This document shows, piece by piece, positions 42,208 to 51,857 of a stretch of 64,000 nt of DNA. The notes beneath the pieces were generated by a model. That model saw only the letters and a program-made list of their open reading frames with translations, did no database searches and was not told the origin of the DNA. Position numbers and translations under genes: made by a program. This DNA is from Dielma sp000508965 (lineage in GTDB: Bacteria > Bacillota_I > Bacilli_A > Erysipelotrichales > Erysipelotrichaceae): positions 1-64,000 of the forward strand of contig BAHV02000002.1 of NCBI GenBank assembly GCA_000508965.1, read 5' to 3'. Position 1 is the stretch's first letter. Every line of letters begins with the position of its first letter.

Positions 42208-44148
42208 ATGGAAGAAAAGCATGAGCATTTTGATTTAGAAGATAAGGTGGAGCATTCTTATACCGCTGATGATATTCAGGTTCTTGAAGGCTTGGAGGCT
42301 GTTCGTAAAAGACCGGGTATGTATATTGGTTCAACCTCTGAAAAGGGTCTGCATCATCTGGTATGGGAAATCGTTGATAACTCAATTGATGAAGCACTGG
42401 CTGGTTATGCTACTGATATCCATGTGCGTGTTACGAAGGATGATATAGTTGAAGTTGAAGATAATGGCCGCGGTATGCCGGTGGGTATTAATACTAAGAG
42501 CGGTTTTTCAGCGGTTGAAACAATCTTTACCATCCTGCATGCCGGCGGTAAATTCGGCGGCGGCGCATATAAAGTTTCAGGCGGTCTGCATGGTGTAGGT
42601 GCCAGTGTTGTTAATGCCTTAAGTAAATGGCTGGAAGTTACCGTTTATCAGGACAGCAAAGTATATTTTCTGCGTTTTGAAGATGGCGGAAAAGCTGTCG
42701 GCGAATTAACATGTATCGGTGACTGTGATCCTGATAAGCATGGAACTTTGGTTCGTTTTGCGGCTGATCCAGAGATTTTTACAGAAACTACCCATTATGA
42801 TTTTGAAGTATTAAATAAGCGTATTCGTCAGCTGGCTTTTCTGAATAAGAACATTAAGCTGACTTTCAAATATGATGAACTGGATAAATATGTAGAGTAT
42901 TTATATTCCGGCGGTATAAAGGAATATGTGGCTTATTTGAACAAGAATAAAGAAGTCGTACACGATGAAATCGTTTATGTAGAAGGCGTTGAGGATGGCG
43001 TCATTGCTGAAGTTTCGATGCAATACAATGATGGTTATGTACCAAATATTTATTCGTTCTGTAATAATATTAATACGATTGAGGGCGGTACTCATGAAGA
43101 AGGTTTCCGTCTCGCTTTAACGCGGGTCATTAATAATTATGGCCGTGATAATAACTTAATAAAAAAAGATGAAACCTTGTCCGGTGATGATGTTCGTGAA
43201 GGTTTGACTGCGATTATTTCAGTGAAGCATCCGGATCCACAGTATGAAGGACAGACAAAGACAAAGCTTGGTAATTCAGAAGTAAGAAAAATTGTTTCAA
43301 GTGTATTTGGTGATCAGCTTGAGCGTTTCTTCCTTGAAAATCCAAATGTGGCAAAGATGATTCTTGATAAATGTATTTTAGCAAGTAAGGCCCGTTTAGC
43401 AGCGAAGAAGGCTCGTGAACTGACACGCCGTAAGAGCGCGCTGGAAATTTCAAGTCTGCCTGGCAAGCTGGCTGACTGTTCTAGTAAAGACGCAAGTGAA
43501 TGCGAAATCTATATTGTCGAGGGTGATTCAGCCGGCGGCAGCGCTAAGCAGGGAAGAAATAGTAAATATCAGGCTATTTTACCACTGCGAGGCAAGATAT
43601 TAAACGTTGAAAAGGCTCGTCTGCAGCGTATTTTTGAAAATAATGAAATACGTTCGATGATTACGGCTTTCGGCTGCGGTATTGGTGAAGAAATGGATGT
43701 CAGCAAGCTTCGTTATCATAAAATTATGATCATGACCGATGCCGATGTCGATGGCGCGCATATCCGTGCTTTGATGCTGACTTTCTTCTATCGTTATTTA
43801 AGACCTATTATTGAGGGCGGATATGTATACATTGCTCAGCCGCCGCTGTATAAGCTGCAGAAGGGCAACCGCATCGAATATGCTTATTCTGATGATCAAA
43901 TGGAAAAAATTAAAGCGGATATGGGAGATAAATTCAATATCCAGCGTTATAAAGGTCTAGGTGAAATGAATCCGGAACAGTTGTGGGAAACGACGATGGA
44001 TCCGGCAAACCGCACGTTGATTCAGGTTAAAATCGAGGATGCGATGGAAGCCGATCAAGTATTTGAGATGCTGATGGGTGATGAAGTTGAGCCGCGCCGT
44101 AATTTCATTACTGACAACGCAATTTATGTTAAGAATCTTGATATCTAG
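42208..44148 (+). CDS. gyrB: DNA gyrase subunit B
   Basis: The 646-residue ATPase subunit of gyrase has the GHKL ATP site (EIVDNSIDEALAG; DNGRGMPVG; GGLHGVGASVVNALS), the Toprim motifs EGDSAGGSAKQGRN and DADVDGAHI, and the C-terminal KGLGEMNPEQLW region. AAGGAGGAAC precedes the ATG. It is 16 bp after recF and 11 bp before gyrA. Confidence 0.97.
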   Translation: MEEKHEHFDLEDKVEHSYTADDIQVLEGLEAVRKRPGMYIGSTSEKGLHHLVWEIVDNSIDEALAGYATDIHVRVTKDDIVEVEDNGRGMPVGINTKSGFSAVETIFTILHAGGKFGGGAYKVSGGLHGVGASVVNALSKWLEVTVYQDSKVYFLRFEDGGKAVGELTCIGDCDPDKHGTLVRFAADPEIFTETTHYDFEVLNKRIRQLAFLNKNIKLTFKYDELDKYVEYLYSGGIKEYVAYLNKNKEVVHDEIVYVEGVEDGVIAEVSMQYNDGYVPNIYSFCNNINTIEGGTHEEGFRLALTRVINNYGRDNNLIKKDETLSGDDVREGLTAIISVKHPDPQYEGQTKTKLGNSEVRKIVSSVFGDQLERFFLENPNVAKMILDKCILASKARLAAKKARELTRRKSALEISSLPGKLADCSSKDASECEIYIVEGDSAGGSAKQGRNSKYQAILPLRGKILNVEKARLQRIFENNEIRSMITAFGCGIGEEMDVSKLRYHKIMIMTDADVDGAHIRALMLTFFYRYLRPIIEGGYVYIAQPPLYKLQKGNRIEYAYSDDQMEKIKADMGDKFNIQRYKGLGEMNPEQLWETTMDPANRTLIQVKIEDAMEADQVFEMLMGDEVEPRRNFITDNAIYVKNLDI

Positions 44149-44159
44149 GAGGGATACAC

Positions 44160-46673
44160 ATGGATATAAATAATGATAAACTCATTTATAGAGAAATATC
44201 GGATGAAATGCGTACTTCTTTCTTAGATTACGCAATGTCTGTTATTGTTGCCCGTGCATTACCTGATGTACGAGATGGTTTGAAGCCAGTACACCGCCGT
44301 ATCCTGCATTCAATGAATGAATTGGGGATTGTGGCGGATAAACCTTATAAGAAATCAGCGAGAATTGTCGGTGATGTTATCGGTAAATATCATCCGCATG
44401 GTGATACTGCTGTATATGACGCAATGGTACGTATGAGTCAGGATTTCTCATATCGTTACGAATTAGTTCAAGGACATGGTAACTTTGGATCGATTGATGG
44501 TGACGGTGCTGCGGCAATGCGTTATACAGAAGCTCGTATGTCAAAGATATCAATGGAATTGCTGAAGGATATTCAAAAAGATACCGTTGATTTTATGGAT
44601 AACTATGATGGTGAGGAAAAGGAACCGGTTGTTTTGCCGGCTCGTTTCCCTAATCTGATCGTAAATGGAGCTGTGGGTATTGCGGTTGGTATGGCTACAA
44701 ATATCCCGCCGCATAATCTGCGTGAAGCTATTAATGCAACATTAGCAATTATGGACAATCCGGATATTACGACGATGGACTTAATGGAAAATTATATCTA
44801 CGGACCTGATTTTCCTACCGGCGGCATTATTTTAGGCCGTTCAGGTATTAAACAGGCTTTTGAAACAGGCCGCGGCAGCATCGTAACTCGATCACGTGTC
44901 AATGTTGAAGAAATGGATAATGGTAAGAAACGATTAATCGTTACTGAAATTCCATATCAGGTTAATAAGGCTAATCTTGTTGAAAAAATCGCATCATTAG
45001 TCAGAGAAAAAATTATCGAAGGAATTACCGATTTACGTGATGAATCAAATCGTGAAGGTATCCGTATCGTTATTGAATTAAGAAAAGACGTTCAGGCTGA
45101 TGTGCTGCTGAATCAGTTATATCGAATGACTTCACTTCAGACATCTTTCGGTGTTAATTTATTAGCATTAGTTGATGGTGCGCCAAAGCTTTTAGGTGTT
45201 AAAGAAGCCCTTCAGTGTTATGTGGAACATCAAATCGATGTTACCGAGCGCAGAACTCGTTTTGAATTAAGAAAAGCAGAAGACCGCGCACATATTTTAG
45301 AAGGCTTAAAGATTGCTTTGGATCATATCGATGCGATTATAGCGTTGATCCGCGGATCAAGAGATAATGCGGAAGCATTGAATGGTTTGATGAGTCAATT
45401 TAAGCTCAGTGAAATTCAGGCCAAAGCAATTTTGGAAATGCAGTTAAGAAGATTAACTGGTTTGGAAAGAGATAAGATTGAAAGTGAATATGACTCATTG
45501 ATGAAAGTAATCACTGATTTAAAGGATATTCTTGCAAATCATTCCCGTGTACTTGAAATTATAAGAAATGAATTGACAGAAGTTCGGGATAAATATGGCG
45601 ATGACCGCCGTACTGAAATCAGTGATGCTGATTTTGATATGCAGGATGAGGATTTAATACCAGTTGAAGATATTGTTATTACGATGACAACCAATGGTTA
45701 TATAAAGCGCCTGCCTATCGATACATATCGTACACAGAATCGTGGCGGTAAAGGTGTGAAGGGCATGGCAGTTAATGAAGATGATGTTGTAGACTTCCTG
45801 CTGACGATGTCAACTCATGACAATCTGCTGCTGTTCTCTAATTTTGGTAAGGTTTATCGTATTAAAGGCTATCAGGTTCCTTTATCAAGCCGTACTTCTA
45901 AGGGAATGCCTATCGTTAACCTGCTTGAACTTGAAAAAGAAGAAAAGATTAAAGCTATGATTGCGGTTAAGAAAGACAGTGGTTCTGCTAATTATGTTTT
46001 CGCTACCAAGAATGGATTGGTTAAGAAAACAGCAACTTCAGAATTCACGAATATCATGAAGAAGGGTAAAATTGCCATTGTTCTGAATGAAAATGATGAA
46101 TTAATTGGTGTGAAGGAAACTACCGGTGATGATGAAATCTTGATTGCTGCATCAAACGGCAAGGTTGCACGTTTCCATGAATCAGACATTCGACCGATGG
46201 GCCGTAAATCTATCGGTGTTAAGGGTATGAATGTTGATGGCGGTTATGTTGTAGGTTTGGCAACATCCAAAGAAGGATCTCATATTCTTTCTGTTACTGA
46301 AAAAGGATACGGCAAGAAAACACCGATCACCGATTATCGTATGTCGAAGCGAGGCGCTAAGGGTGTTCTGACAATCAATGTTTCAGAAGCAACCGGCAAT
46401 TTGATTTGTATTCATACCGTAAATGGTGATGAAGACGCGATGATTGTCACAAATGAAGGTATCATTATTCGTCTAAGCTTAGAGAATGTCGCATCTTACG
46501 GCAGAAATACTAAGGGTGTTAGATTAATTAATTTATCCGACAGTGATGCAGTGGTTTCTAAAGTAACTGTCGTTGAGAAAGAAGAAGCTGAAGAAATTAC
46601 AGAAACAGAGGAAAATGCTGAGAATATCGTTGAAAATACAGCTGAAATAATTGACAATGATAACGAAGCATGA
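44160..46673 (+). CDS. gyrA: DNA gyrase subunit A
   Basis: The 837-residue subunit breaks and rejoins DNA. The catalytic Tyr is in AAMRYTEARMS, and the quinolone-resistance region HPHGDTAVYDAMVRMSQDF shows the usual Asp with no Ser at the common site. The C-terminal beta-propeller includes the GyrA box-like QNRGGKGVKGM, which favours gyrase over topoisomerase IV. The last 30 residues are strongly acidic. Ribosome binding site GGAGGG. Confidence 0.97.
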   Translation: MDINNDKLIYREISDEMRTSFLDYAMSVIVARALPDVRDGLKPVHRRILHSMNELGIVADKPYKKSARIVGDVIGKYHPHGDTAVYDAMVRMSQDFSYRYELVQGHGNFGSIDGDGAAAMRYTEARMSKISMELLKDIQKDTVDFMDNYDGEEKEPVVLPARFPNLIVNGAVGIAVGMATNIPPHNLREAINATLAIMDNPDITTMDLMENYIYGPDFPTGGIILGRSGIKQAFETGRGSIVTRSRVNVEEMDNGKKRLIVTEIPYQVNKANLVEKIASLVREKIIEGITDLRDESNREGIRIVIELRKDVQADVLLNQLYRMTSLQTSFGVNLLALVDGAPKLLGVKEALQCYVEHQIDVTERRTRFELRKAEDRAHILEGLKIALDHIDAIIALIRGSRDNAEALNGLMSQFKLSEIQAKAILEMQLRRLTGLERDKIESEYDSLMKVITDLKDILANHSRVLEIIRNELTEVRDKYGDDRRTEISDADFDMQDEDLIPVEDIVITMTTNGYIKRLPIDTYRTQNRGGKGVKGMAVNEDDVVDFLLTMSTHDNLLLFSNFGKVYRIKGYQVPLSSRTSKGMPIVNLLELEKEEKIKAMIAVKKDSGSANYVFATKNGLVKKTATSEFTNIMKKGKIAIVLNENDELIGVKETTGDDEILIAASNGKVARFHESDIRPMGRKSIGVKGMNVDGGYVVGLATSKEGSHILSVTEKGYGKKTPITDYRMSKRGAKGVLTINVSEATGNLICIHTVNGDEDAMIVTNEGIIIRLSLENVASYGRNTKGVRLINLSDSDAVVSKVTVVEKEEAEEITETEENAENIVENTAEIIDNDNEA

Positions 46674-46689
46674 TTAAATTATTAAGAAT

Positions 46690-46918
46690 TAGAAAGCGAT
46701 GATTGAGAGAAGTAAATGTCTTAAGCTTGCAGAGAGATAACGGCGGGTGTGAGTTATCAGTGGCAGGCATTGAAATCAGCTCATGAGCGAATCGGTGAAA
46801 TTAGTATCCGATTACGGCAGCACCGTTATAGCTTAGAGATGACAAAAGAAAAGTTTACTTTTGTCAAGAAGGGTGGCAACACGAGGTATCGTCCCTTTAA
46901 ACGATACCTCTTTTTTAT
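46690..46918 (+). ncRNA. T-box leader of serS
   Basis: The leader holds a Stem I with GATAAC/GTTATC and CTTGC/GCAGG pairings, the T-box sequence AGGGTGGCAACACG (46870-46883), and a terminator GAGGTATCGT/ACGATACCTC followed by six T. The specifier candidate is in GAAATCAGCTC (46772-46782), which contains both TCA and AGC, two Ser codons. Uncharged tRNA-Ser should stabilise the antiterminator and raise serS expression. Confidence 0.92.
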
Positions 46919-46937
46919 TATCAAGGAGGACATTTAA

Positions 46938-48224
46938 ATGATTGATATTAAATTGATAAGAGAAAATCCTGATTTAGTAAGAGAAAATATCCGTAAGAAG
47001 TTTCAGGATTCAAAACTTCCTTTAGTCGATGAAGTAATTGCACTGGATATTGAGAACCGTAATACTAAAAAAGAAGCTGAAGCTTTAAGAGCCGAAAAGA
47101 ATAAGGTATCAAAATCGATTGGTGCATTAATGGCTCAAGGTAAAAAAGAAGAAGCTGAAGCAATGAAGAAGAAGGTCAGTGAACAAGCAGACCGTCTGAA
47201 AGCATTAGAAGAAAAAGAAGCAGACCTTGGTGAAAAAGTAAAGAAAATCATGATGACGATCCCTAATATCATTGATCCTAGTGTTCCTATCGGTAAGGAT
47301 GACAGTGAAAATGTGGAAGTTCAAAGATATGGTGAACCTGTTGTTCCTGATTTTGAGATTCCTTATCACACAGAAATTATGGAAGCTTTTGATGGTATTG
47401 ATTTGGACAGCGCTAGAAAAGTTGCCGGTAATGGCTTCTATTATTTAATGGGTGATATTGCGCGTCTTCACTCAGCGGTTATTTCTTATGCCCGAGATTT
47501 CATGATAAACCGCGGTTTCACATACTGCGTGCCGCCGTTTATGATCAGAAGCAATGTTGTGACTGGTGTAATGAGCTTTGCGGAAATGGATGCAATGATG
47601 TATAAAATTGAAGGCGAGGATTTATACCTGATCGGTACGAGTGAGCATTCAATGATTGGTAAATTCATTGATACAATTCTTGAAGAAAAAGAGCTGCCCA
47701 AGACTTTAACGAGCTATTCACCTTGCTTCCGTAAGGAAAAAGGTGCACATGGTCTTGAAGAACGCGGTGTATACAGAATTCATCAATTTGAAAAGCAGGA
47801 AATGATTGTTGTATGTAAACCTGAAGAAAGTGCTATGTGGTATGATAAATTATGGCAGAATACCGTTGATCTGTTCAGATCATTAGATATTCCAGTTCGT
47901 ACATTGGAATGCTGTTCAGGTGATTTGGCTGATTTAAAAGTTAAATCAGTGGATGTAGAAGCATGGTCACCACGTCAGAAGAAGTATTTTGAGGTAGGCA
48001 GCTGTTCTAATTTAGGTGATGCGCAGGCTCGTCGTCTGCAGATTCGTGTTAGTGGTGATAACGGAAAATATTTCGCTCATACATTAAATAATACGGTAGT
48101 TGCACCTCCGCGTATGTTGATTGCATTCCTTGAGAATAACTTAAACGCAGATGGATCGGTTAATATCCCTGTAGCTTTACAACCTTATATGGGTGGTATG
48201 GAGAAGATAGAAAAGAAAAAATAA
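46938..48224 (+). CDS. serS: seryl-tRNA synthetase
   Basis: The 428-residue class II synthetase charges tRNA-Ser. The N-terminal coiled-coil arm (residues about 25-110, rich in Lys and Glu) is followed by the catalytic core: GTSEHSMIG, motif 2 CFRKEKGAHGLEERG and motif 3 NNTVVAPPRMLIAFLENN. AAGGAGGAC precedes the ATG, just after the T-box terminator. A parS site begins one base after its stop codon. Confidence 0.97.
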   Translation: MIDIKLIRENPDLVRENIRKKFQDSKLPLVDEVIALDIENRNTKKEAEALRAEKNKVSKSIGALMAQGKKEEAEAMKKKVSEQADRLKALEEKEADLGEKVKKIMMTIPNIIDPSVPIGKDDSENVEVQRYGEPVVPDFEIPYHTEIMEAFDGIDLDSARKVAGNGFYYLMGDIARLHSAVISYARDFMINRGFTYCVPPFMIRSNVVTGVMSFAEMDAMMYKIEGEDLYLIGTSEHSMIGKFIDTILEEKELPKTLTSYSPCFRKEKGAHGLEERGVYRIHQFEKQEMIVVCKPEESAMWYDKLWQNTVDLFRSLDIPVRTLECCSGDLADLKVKSVDVEAWSPRQKKYFEVGSCSNLGDAQARRLQIRVSGDNGKYFAHTLNNTVVAPPRMLIAFLENNLNADGSVNIPVALQPYMGGMEKIEKKK

Positions 48225-48240
48225 TGTTTCACGTGAAACA
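48225..48240. other. parS: parS site
   Basis: TGTTTCACGTGAAACA is the exact canonical 16-bp parS palindrome bound by ParB/Spo0J. It lies about 8 kb from the origin, in the expected origin-proximal zone. Confidence 0.92.
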
Positions 48241-48243
48241 TAT

Positions 48244-48273
48244 GGGAGTGAGTTGATTCACTCCTTTTCTTTT
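48244..48273 (+). terminator. serS terminator
   Basis: GGAGTGA and TCACTCC around a short loop, followed by TTTTCTTTT. The stretch 48274-48429 holds nothing I recognise. Confidence 0.85.
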
Positions 48274-48429
48274 GAATAAATAATTCAATCGGACAGTTAT
48301 ATGTAGATGATATCAGAATATTATTATATTAATTCTCATTAGTGAAATACCCAATCATGAATAAGAACTTTTATGAACAGGCTGCCGTACATTAATTTAT
48401 GGGATTTGATTAAAATAATCATGAAGCAC

Positions 48430-48458
48430 TTGAAAGAATCATAATTATTTAGTATAAT
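48430..48458 (+). promoter_or_regulatory. SRP RNA promoter
   Basis: TTGAAA (48430-48435), 17 bases, TATAAT (48453-48458), with the RNA start expected at about 48464. Confidence 0.8.
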
Positions 48459-48463
48459 AATAT

Positions 48464-48546
48464 AGCTATCACAATGGAATCTACTGAATCTGGTCAGGTC
48501 GGGAACGAAGCAGCCATAAGGGAGCTCTTTCATGTGTGGTAGCTTT
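48464..48546 (+). ncRNA. ffs: signal recognition particle RNA, small bacterial type
   Basis: GGTCAGGTCGGGAACGAAGC followed by AGCCATAAGG is the conserved apical loop that binds Ffh. The flanks pair: AGCTATCACA at the 5' end with TGTGTGGTAGCT at the 3' end, followed by TTTTATT. Its place directly before tadA-dnaX matches other Bacillota. It is of the short, Alu-less form, since the flanking pairing closes within about 85 bases. Confidence 0.93.
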
Positions 48547-48571
48547 TATTATATCCGAATCGAGGGATGAC

Positions 48572-49039
48572 ATGGACGAAAAATATATGAAGGCTGCTGT
48601 CAAGGAAGCAATGAAAGCAGAAAGTATCGATGAAGTACCTATCGGAGCTGTTATCGTACTGGAAGACAAAATCATTGCCCGTGCACATAATCTAAGAGAA
48701 ACTAAACAGAATTCATTAGCTCATGCGGAAATATTAGCAATACAGAAGGCTTGTAAGAAGCTAGGTACATGGCGGCTTGTAAATTGCACTTTATATGTAA
48801 CTTTAGAACCATGTCCGATGTGTTCCGGTGCTATACTGCAATCAAGAATCGCGCGCGTTGTTTATGGTGCTGCTGATCCAAAGGGCGGATGTATTGAAAG
48901 CTGCATGCAGATGTATGAGATTAAAGGCTTTAATCATTATCCAGAAGTGACGAAGGGTATATTAAAAGAAGAATGTTCCGAATTATTAAAGAGTTTTTTT
49001 AAACGCAAAAGAGAAGAGAAAAAGCTGAGAAACAATTAA
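48572..49039 (+). CDS. tadA: tRNA-specific adenosine deaminase
   Basis: The 155-residue enzyme converts A34 to inosine in tRNA-Arg. The zinc and catalytic motifs are HAEILAI and PCPMCSGAI. ATG at 48572 follows GAGGGATG; a longer frame would start inside the SRP RNA. It has a terminator, and dnaX follows with its own promoter. Confidence 0.94.
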   Translation: MDEKYMKAAVKEAMKAESIDEVPIGAVIVLEDKIIARAHNLRETKQNSLAHAEILAIQKACKKLGTWRLVNCTLYVTLEPCPMCSGAILQSRIARVVYGAADPKGGCIESCMQMYEIKGFNHYPEVTKGILKEECSELLKSFFKRKREEKKLRNN

Positions 49040-49053
49040 ATGTTTCTTTTTTT
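49027..49053 (+). terminator. tadA terminator
   Basis: GAAACA and TGTTTC pair over the end of tadA, followed by a run of seven T. Confidence 0.75.
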
Positions 49054-49134
49054 ATCTATACAGCAAAATGTTATTTATCAGCAGAATGGAAATCATTTTC
49101 TAACGATATTCTGCTATTAATAAGTGCATATTTT

Positions 49135-49143
49135 TGATATAAT
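49135..49143 (+). promoter_or_regulatory. dnaX extended -10 promoter
   Basis: TGATATAAT (TATAAT 49138-49143) lies about 25 bases before the dnaX ATG; no clear -35. Confidence 0.45.
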
Positions 49144-49168
49144 AAAAAGGCAGGAAAGCAGGTGTTTT

Positions 49169-50905
49169 ATGGCATATAAAGCATTATATCGTACATATCG
49201 GCCCACTAACTTCGATGAAGTTGCTGGTCAGCAGCATATCGTTAAAACGCTGCAAAATGCTGTTAGACAGAATAAAATAGCGCATGCTTATTTGTTTTGC
49301 GGTCCAAGAGGTACAGGTAAAACGACAATAGCTAAGATATTCGCTAAAGCAATTAATTGTGAAGCTGCTGATGACAAGCCTTGTTTAAAATGCAGCAACT
49401 GTCTTGCTGTTCAAGACGGCAGTCATCCTGATGTTATTGAAATCGATGCTGCCAGCAATAATGGTGTTGATGAAGTACGTGAATTAATAGAGAAAGTTAA
49501 ATATGCGCCTTTAAAGGGTAAATATAAAGTTTATATCATCGATGAGGTACATATGATGTCAGCGGGTGCTTTTAATGCGTTGCTGAAAACAATCGAGGAA
49601 CCGCCTGAACATGTAATCTTTATATTTGCTACTACTGAACCGCAGAAAGTGCTGCCGACAATTATTTCTCGATGCCAAAGATATGATTTTACTAAAGTAT
49701 CGATCAATGATATGAAGCAGCGATTAATCACGGTGCTGAATTATGAAAATATAAAATATGATGATGAAGCAATCCGTCTTATCTGCCAATTAGCTGACGG
49801 CGGGGTAAGAGATGCGTTTAGTATTTTGGATCAGGTTATTGCCTATGCTCAAGATGAGGTACAGGTACATCATGTCAACGAAATTTATGGTATCATGACC
49901 GTTAAAGAGAAAATAGAACTTCTGCAAATGGTTGGTGATAAGAATGCGTTGAATTTAATGAATAAAGTATCTGCTCTTATTGAAAAGGGTATTGATATTA
50001 AACGCTGTACAATGGATTTGATCGATATTCTGAAAGAAACTGTTATTCATGACTATACTCAGGACAGCAATATGCTTAAAATTCTGGCAGACGATGAAAT
50101 TCATAGTGCAAAGATAAATAAGTCTACAAAAGAACGATTGAAAATGATAGAATATCTTATGGACGCGTATGATAAATACCGTTTCGCTGCTAATGTAGGT
50201 TCCTACTTTGAAGTATGCTTACTGAATATGATTGAACCAGAAGTACAAACTATTGTTCAGATACCAATAAATACAGAAGAGAAGAAAAATGTTTCACGTG
50301 AAACATTAAAGCCTGTTCAAAGAATTTCAGAACCTGAAACATTCTATATGTCTGAACCAGATTTTATGGATATGCCGCAGGAACTTGTGGCCGAAAGTAA
50401 AGCAAAACCAATGGTGGCTCGAGAAGCTAAAAGTGCAAAACCATTAAAAGATGAAATGATTCTTCGTTTACTGGTTGGCGCAAATAAAGCTTTTAAACAG
50501 GCAGATTCAGATAAAATGAAAGCTCTTGATGATTATTATCATGATCCGGCTTGGGCTAAAGAAGCAAATTTGCTTCGCGGCAGCAAAATTGTCGCAAGCG
50601 GTGATCAATATGTAATACTCTCTGTGGATAATCAGGCAATTGCTAATCAGATTAATGAATTAGACAGTGATAATAAATTCTTAAGTTTCATGAACCTGGT
50701 TTTATCAAAATCTAAAAAGGTATTTGCCATTACGGCTGCTCATCAGAGTGAAGTGATTAAAGAATTTGTCAGACGTCAGAAAAACGGTACTTTACCAGAA
50801 CCAATAAGTTTTGAGATAGAAGAAGAAAAAAAAACTGAAAAGAGTGATCGAGAGATCGTAACAGATTTATTTGGTGTAGAAAATTTAATTATTAAGGAGG
50901 ACTAA
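49169..50905 (+). CDS. dnaX: DNA polymerase III subunit tau/gamma
   Basis: The 578-residue clamp-loader ATPase has Walker A GPRGTGKTTIAK, a four-Cys zinc module (CLKCSNCLAVQ, preceded by another Cys), Walker B YIIDEVHMM and sensor 1 FATTEPQK. The C-terminal part (after about residue 370) is the tau region. ATG at 49169 (MAYKALYRTYRP) follows GCAGGTG. It carries a perfect parS site in its coding sequence (codons for NVSRET). It is followed closely by ybaB and recR, a common operon. Confidence 0.95.
   Translation: MAYKALYRTYRPTNFDEVAGQQHIVKTLQNAVRQNKIAHAYLFCGPRGTGKTTIAKIFAKAINCEAADDKPCLKCSNCLAVQDGSHPDVIEIDAASNNGVDEVRELIEKVKYAPLKGKYKVYIIDEVHMMSAGAFNALLKTIEEPPEHVIFIFATTEPQKVLPTIISRCQRYDFTKVSINDMKQRLITVLNYENIKYDDEAIRLICQLADGGVRDAFSILDQVIAYAQDEVQVHHVNEIYGIMTVKEKIELLQMVGDKNALNLMNKVSALIEKGIDIKRCTMDLIDILKETVIHDYTQDSNMLKILADDEIHSAKINKSTKERLKMIEYLMDAYDKYRFAANVGSYFEVCLLNMIEPEVQTIVQIPINTEEKKNVSRETLKPVQRISEPETFYMSEPDFMDMPQELVAESKAKPMVAREAKSAKPLKDEMILRLLVGANKAFKQADSDKMKALDDYYHDPAWAKEANLLRGSKIVASGDQYVILSVDNQAIANQINELDSDNKFLSFMNLVLSKSKKVFAITAAHQSEVIKEFVRRQKNGTLPEPISFEIEEEKKTEKSDREIVTDLFGVENLIIKED
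50290..50305. other. parS: parS site inside dnaX
   Basis: TGTTTCACGTGAAACA, a second exact copy of the parS palindrome, lies within the dnaX C-terminal region. Confidence 0.9.
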
Positions 50906-50909
50906 TCAA

Positions 50910-51218
50910 ATGAATATTCAAAGTTTATTAAAACAAGCACAAAAAATGCAGGCTGAAATCGGCAAAGCTGAAAAAGCACTTAAAGAAAGAAAATACTGTG
51001 CATTAGTTAATAATGGTGTAGTACAAGTTGAATGCAATGGGGCATATGAAGTAACAAAGGTTGAAATTGATGAAACATTGCTGACTGCTGAGAATAAAGA
51101 ACTTCTTGAAGATATGATTCTCATGGGTGTTAATGAAGCAGTTAAGAAAGCTGTATCTGAAAGAGAAGAAGTAATGAACCAATTAACAGGCGGAGTTAAA
51201 TTACCGGGAGCATTCTAA
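50910..51218 (+). CDS. ybaB: YbaB/EbfC nucleoid-associated protein
   Basis: The 102-residue dimeric DNA-binding protein has the family pattern LLKQAQKMQAEI at the start and MILMGVNEAVKKA near the end. AAGGAGGAC precedes the ATG. Its stop overlaps the recR start (TAATG). It lies between dnaX and recR as in most bacteria. Confidence 0.95.
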   Translation: MNIQSLLKQAQKMQAEIGKAEKALKERKYCALVNNGVVQVECNGAYEVTKVEIDETLLTAENKELLEDMILMGVNEAVKKAVSEREEVMNQLTGGVKLPGAF

Positions 51219-51814
51219 TGTATCCGGCAATATTTGAAGCCTTAGTTAATAACTTCAGAAAACTTCCAGGTGTCGGATTGAAAACAGCGGAAAGATATGC
51301 GTTTGAGTGTTTGAAATGGAATCAAGAAGATACTGATGATTTTATTAAAAATATAACAAATGCTAAGAATCAGCTGAGACCCTGTGTGGTATGCGGCAAT
51401 TTGGCTGAACATGATAAATGTGATATTTGCTCTGATGGACAGCGCGATCAAACAATCATTTGTGTTGTAGAGACGATCAAGGATGTAGTCGCAATGGAGA
51501 AAACACAGGAATATCATGGTGTCTATCATGTGCTAAACGGTGTGATTTCTACATCAAAAGGCATAATGCCGGATGATTTGAATATAAATTCACTCATTGA
51601 GCGTATCAATGAGAATACAAAGGAAATTATCATAGCAACCAATCCTACCGTAGAGGGTGAAACAACAGCGCTTTATCTATCAAAATTATTAGAAAAGAAA
51701 GCTGTAACTGTAACCCGGATCGCTCATGGATTGCCAATGGGAGGCCATCTTGATTATGCAGATGAACTTACATTAATAAAGGCTATTGAAGGAAGAAAAA
51801 AAATCGGACAGTAA
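51218..51814 (+). CDS. recR: recombination protein RecR
   Basis: The 198-residue ring-forming protein works with RecF and RecO at DNA gaps. It has the helix-hairpin-helix region (FRKLPGVGLKTAERYA), the four-Cys zinc finger (CVVCGN and CDIC) and the Toprim domain (VVETIKDV; ATNPTVEGE). The start overlaps the ybaB stop. A terminator follows directly. Confidence 0.96.
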   Translation: MYPAIFEALVNNFRKLPGVGLKTAERYAFECLKWNQEDTDDFIKNITNAKNQLRPCVVCGNLAEHDKCDICSDGQRDQTIICVVETIKDVVAMEKTQEYHGVYHVLNGVISTSKGIMPDDLNINSLIERINENTKEIIIATNPTVEGETTALYLSKLLEKKAVTVTRIAHGLPMGGHLDYADELTLIKAIEGRKKIGQ

Positions 51815-51832
51815 AACTGTCCTTTCTTTTTG
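51806..51832 (+). terminator. recR terminator
   Basis: GGACAGT and ACTGTCC pair over the recR stop, followed by TTTCTTTTT. Confidence 0.85.
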
Positions 51833-51857
51833 ACTATAATTCTTATATAATACTTAT

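Noticed and set aside
44880..44905. CACGTG in gyrA as a possible parS
   Set aside because: Only the central hexamer matches; the flanks do not.
50822..50842. A-run in dnaX as a programmed frameshift site for gamma
   Set aside because: It is only about 25 codons from the end, whereas classical dnaX frameshifting happens before the tau domain; no stimulating hairpin was seen.
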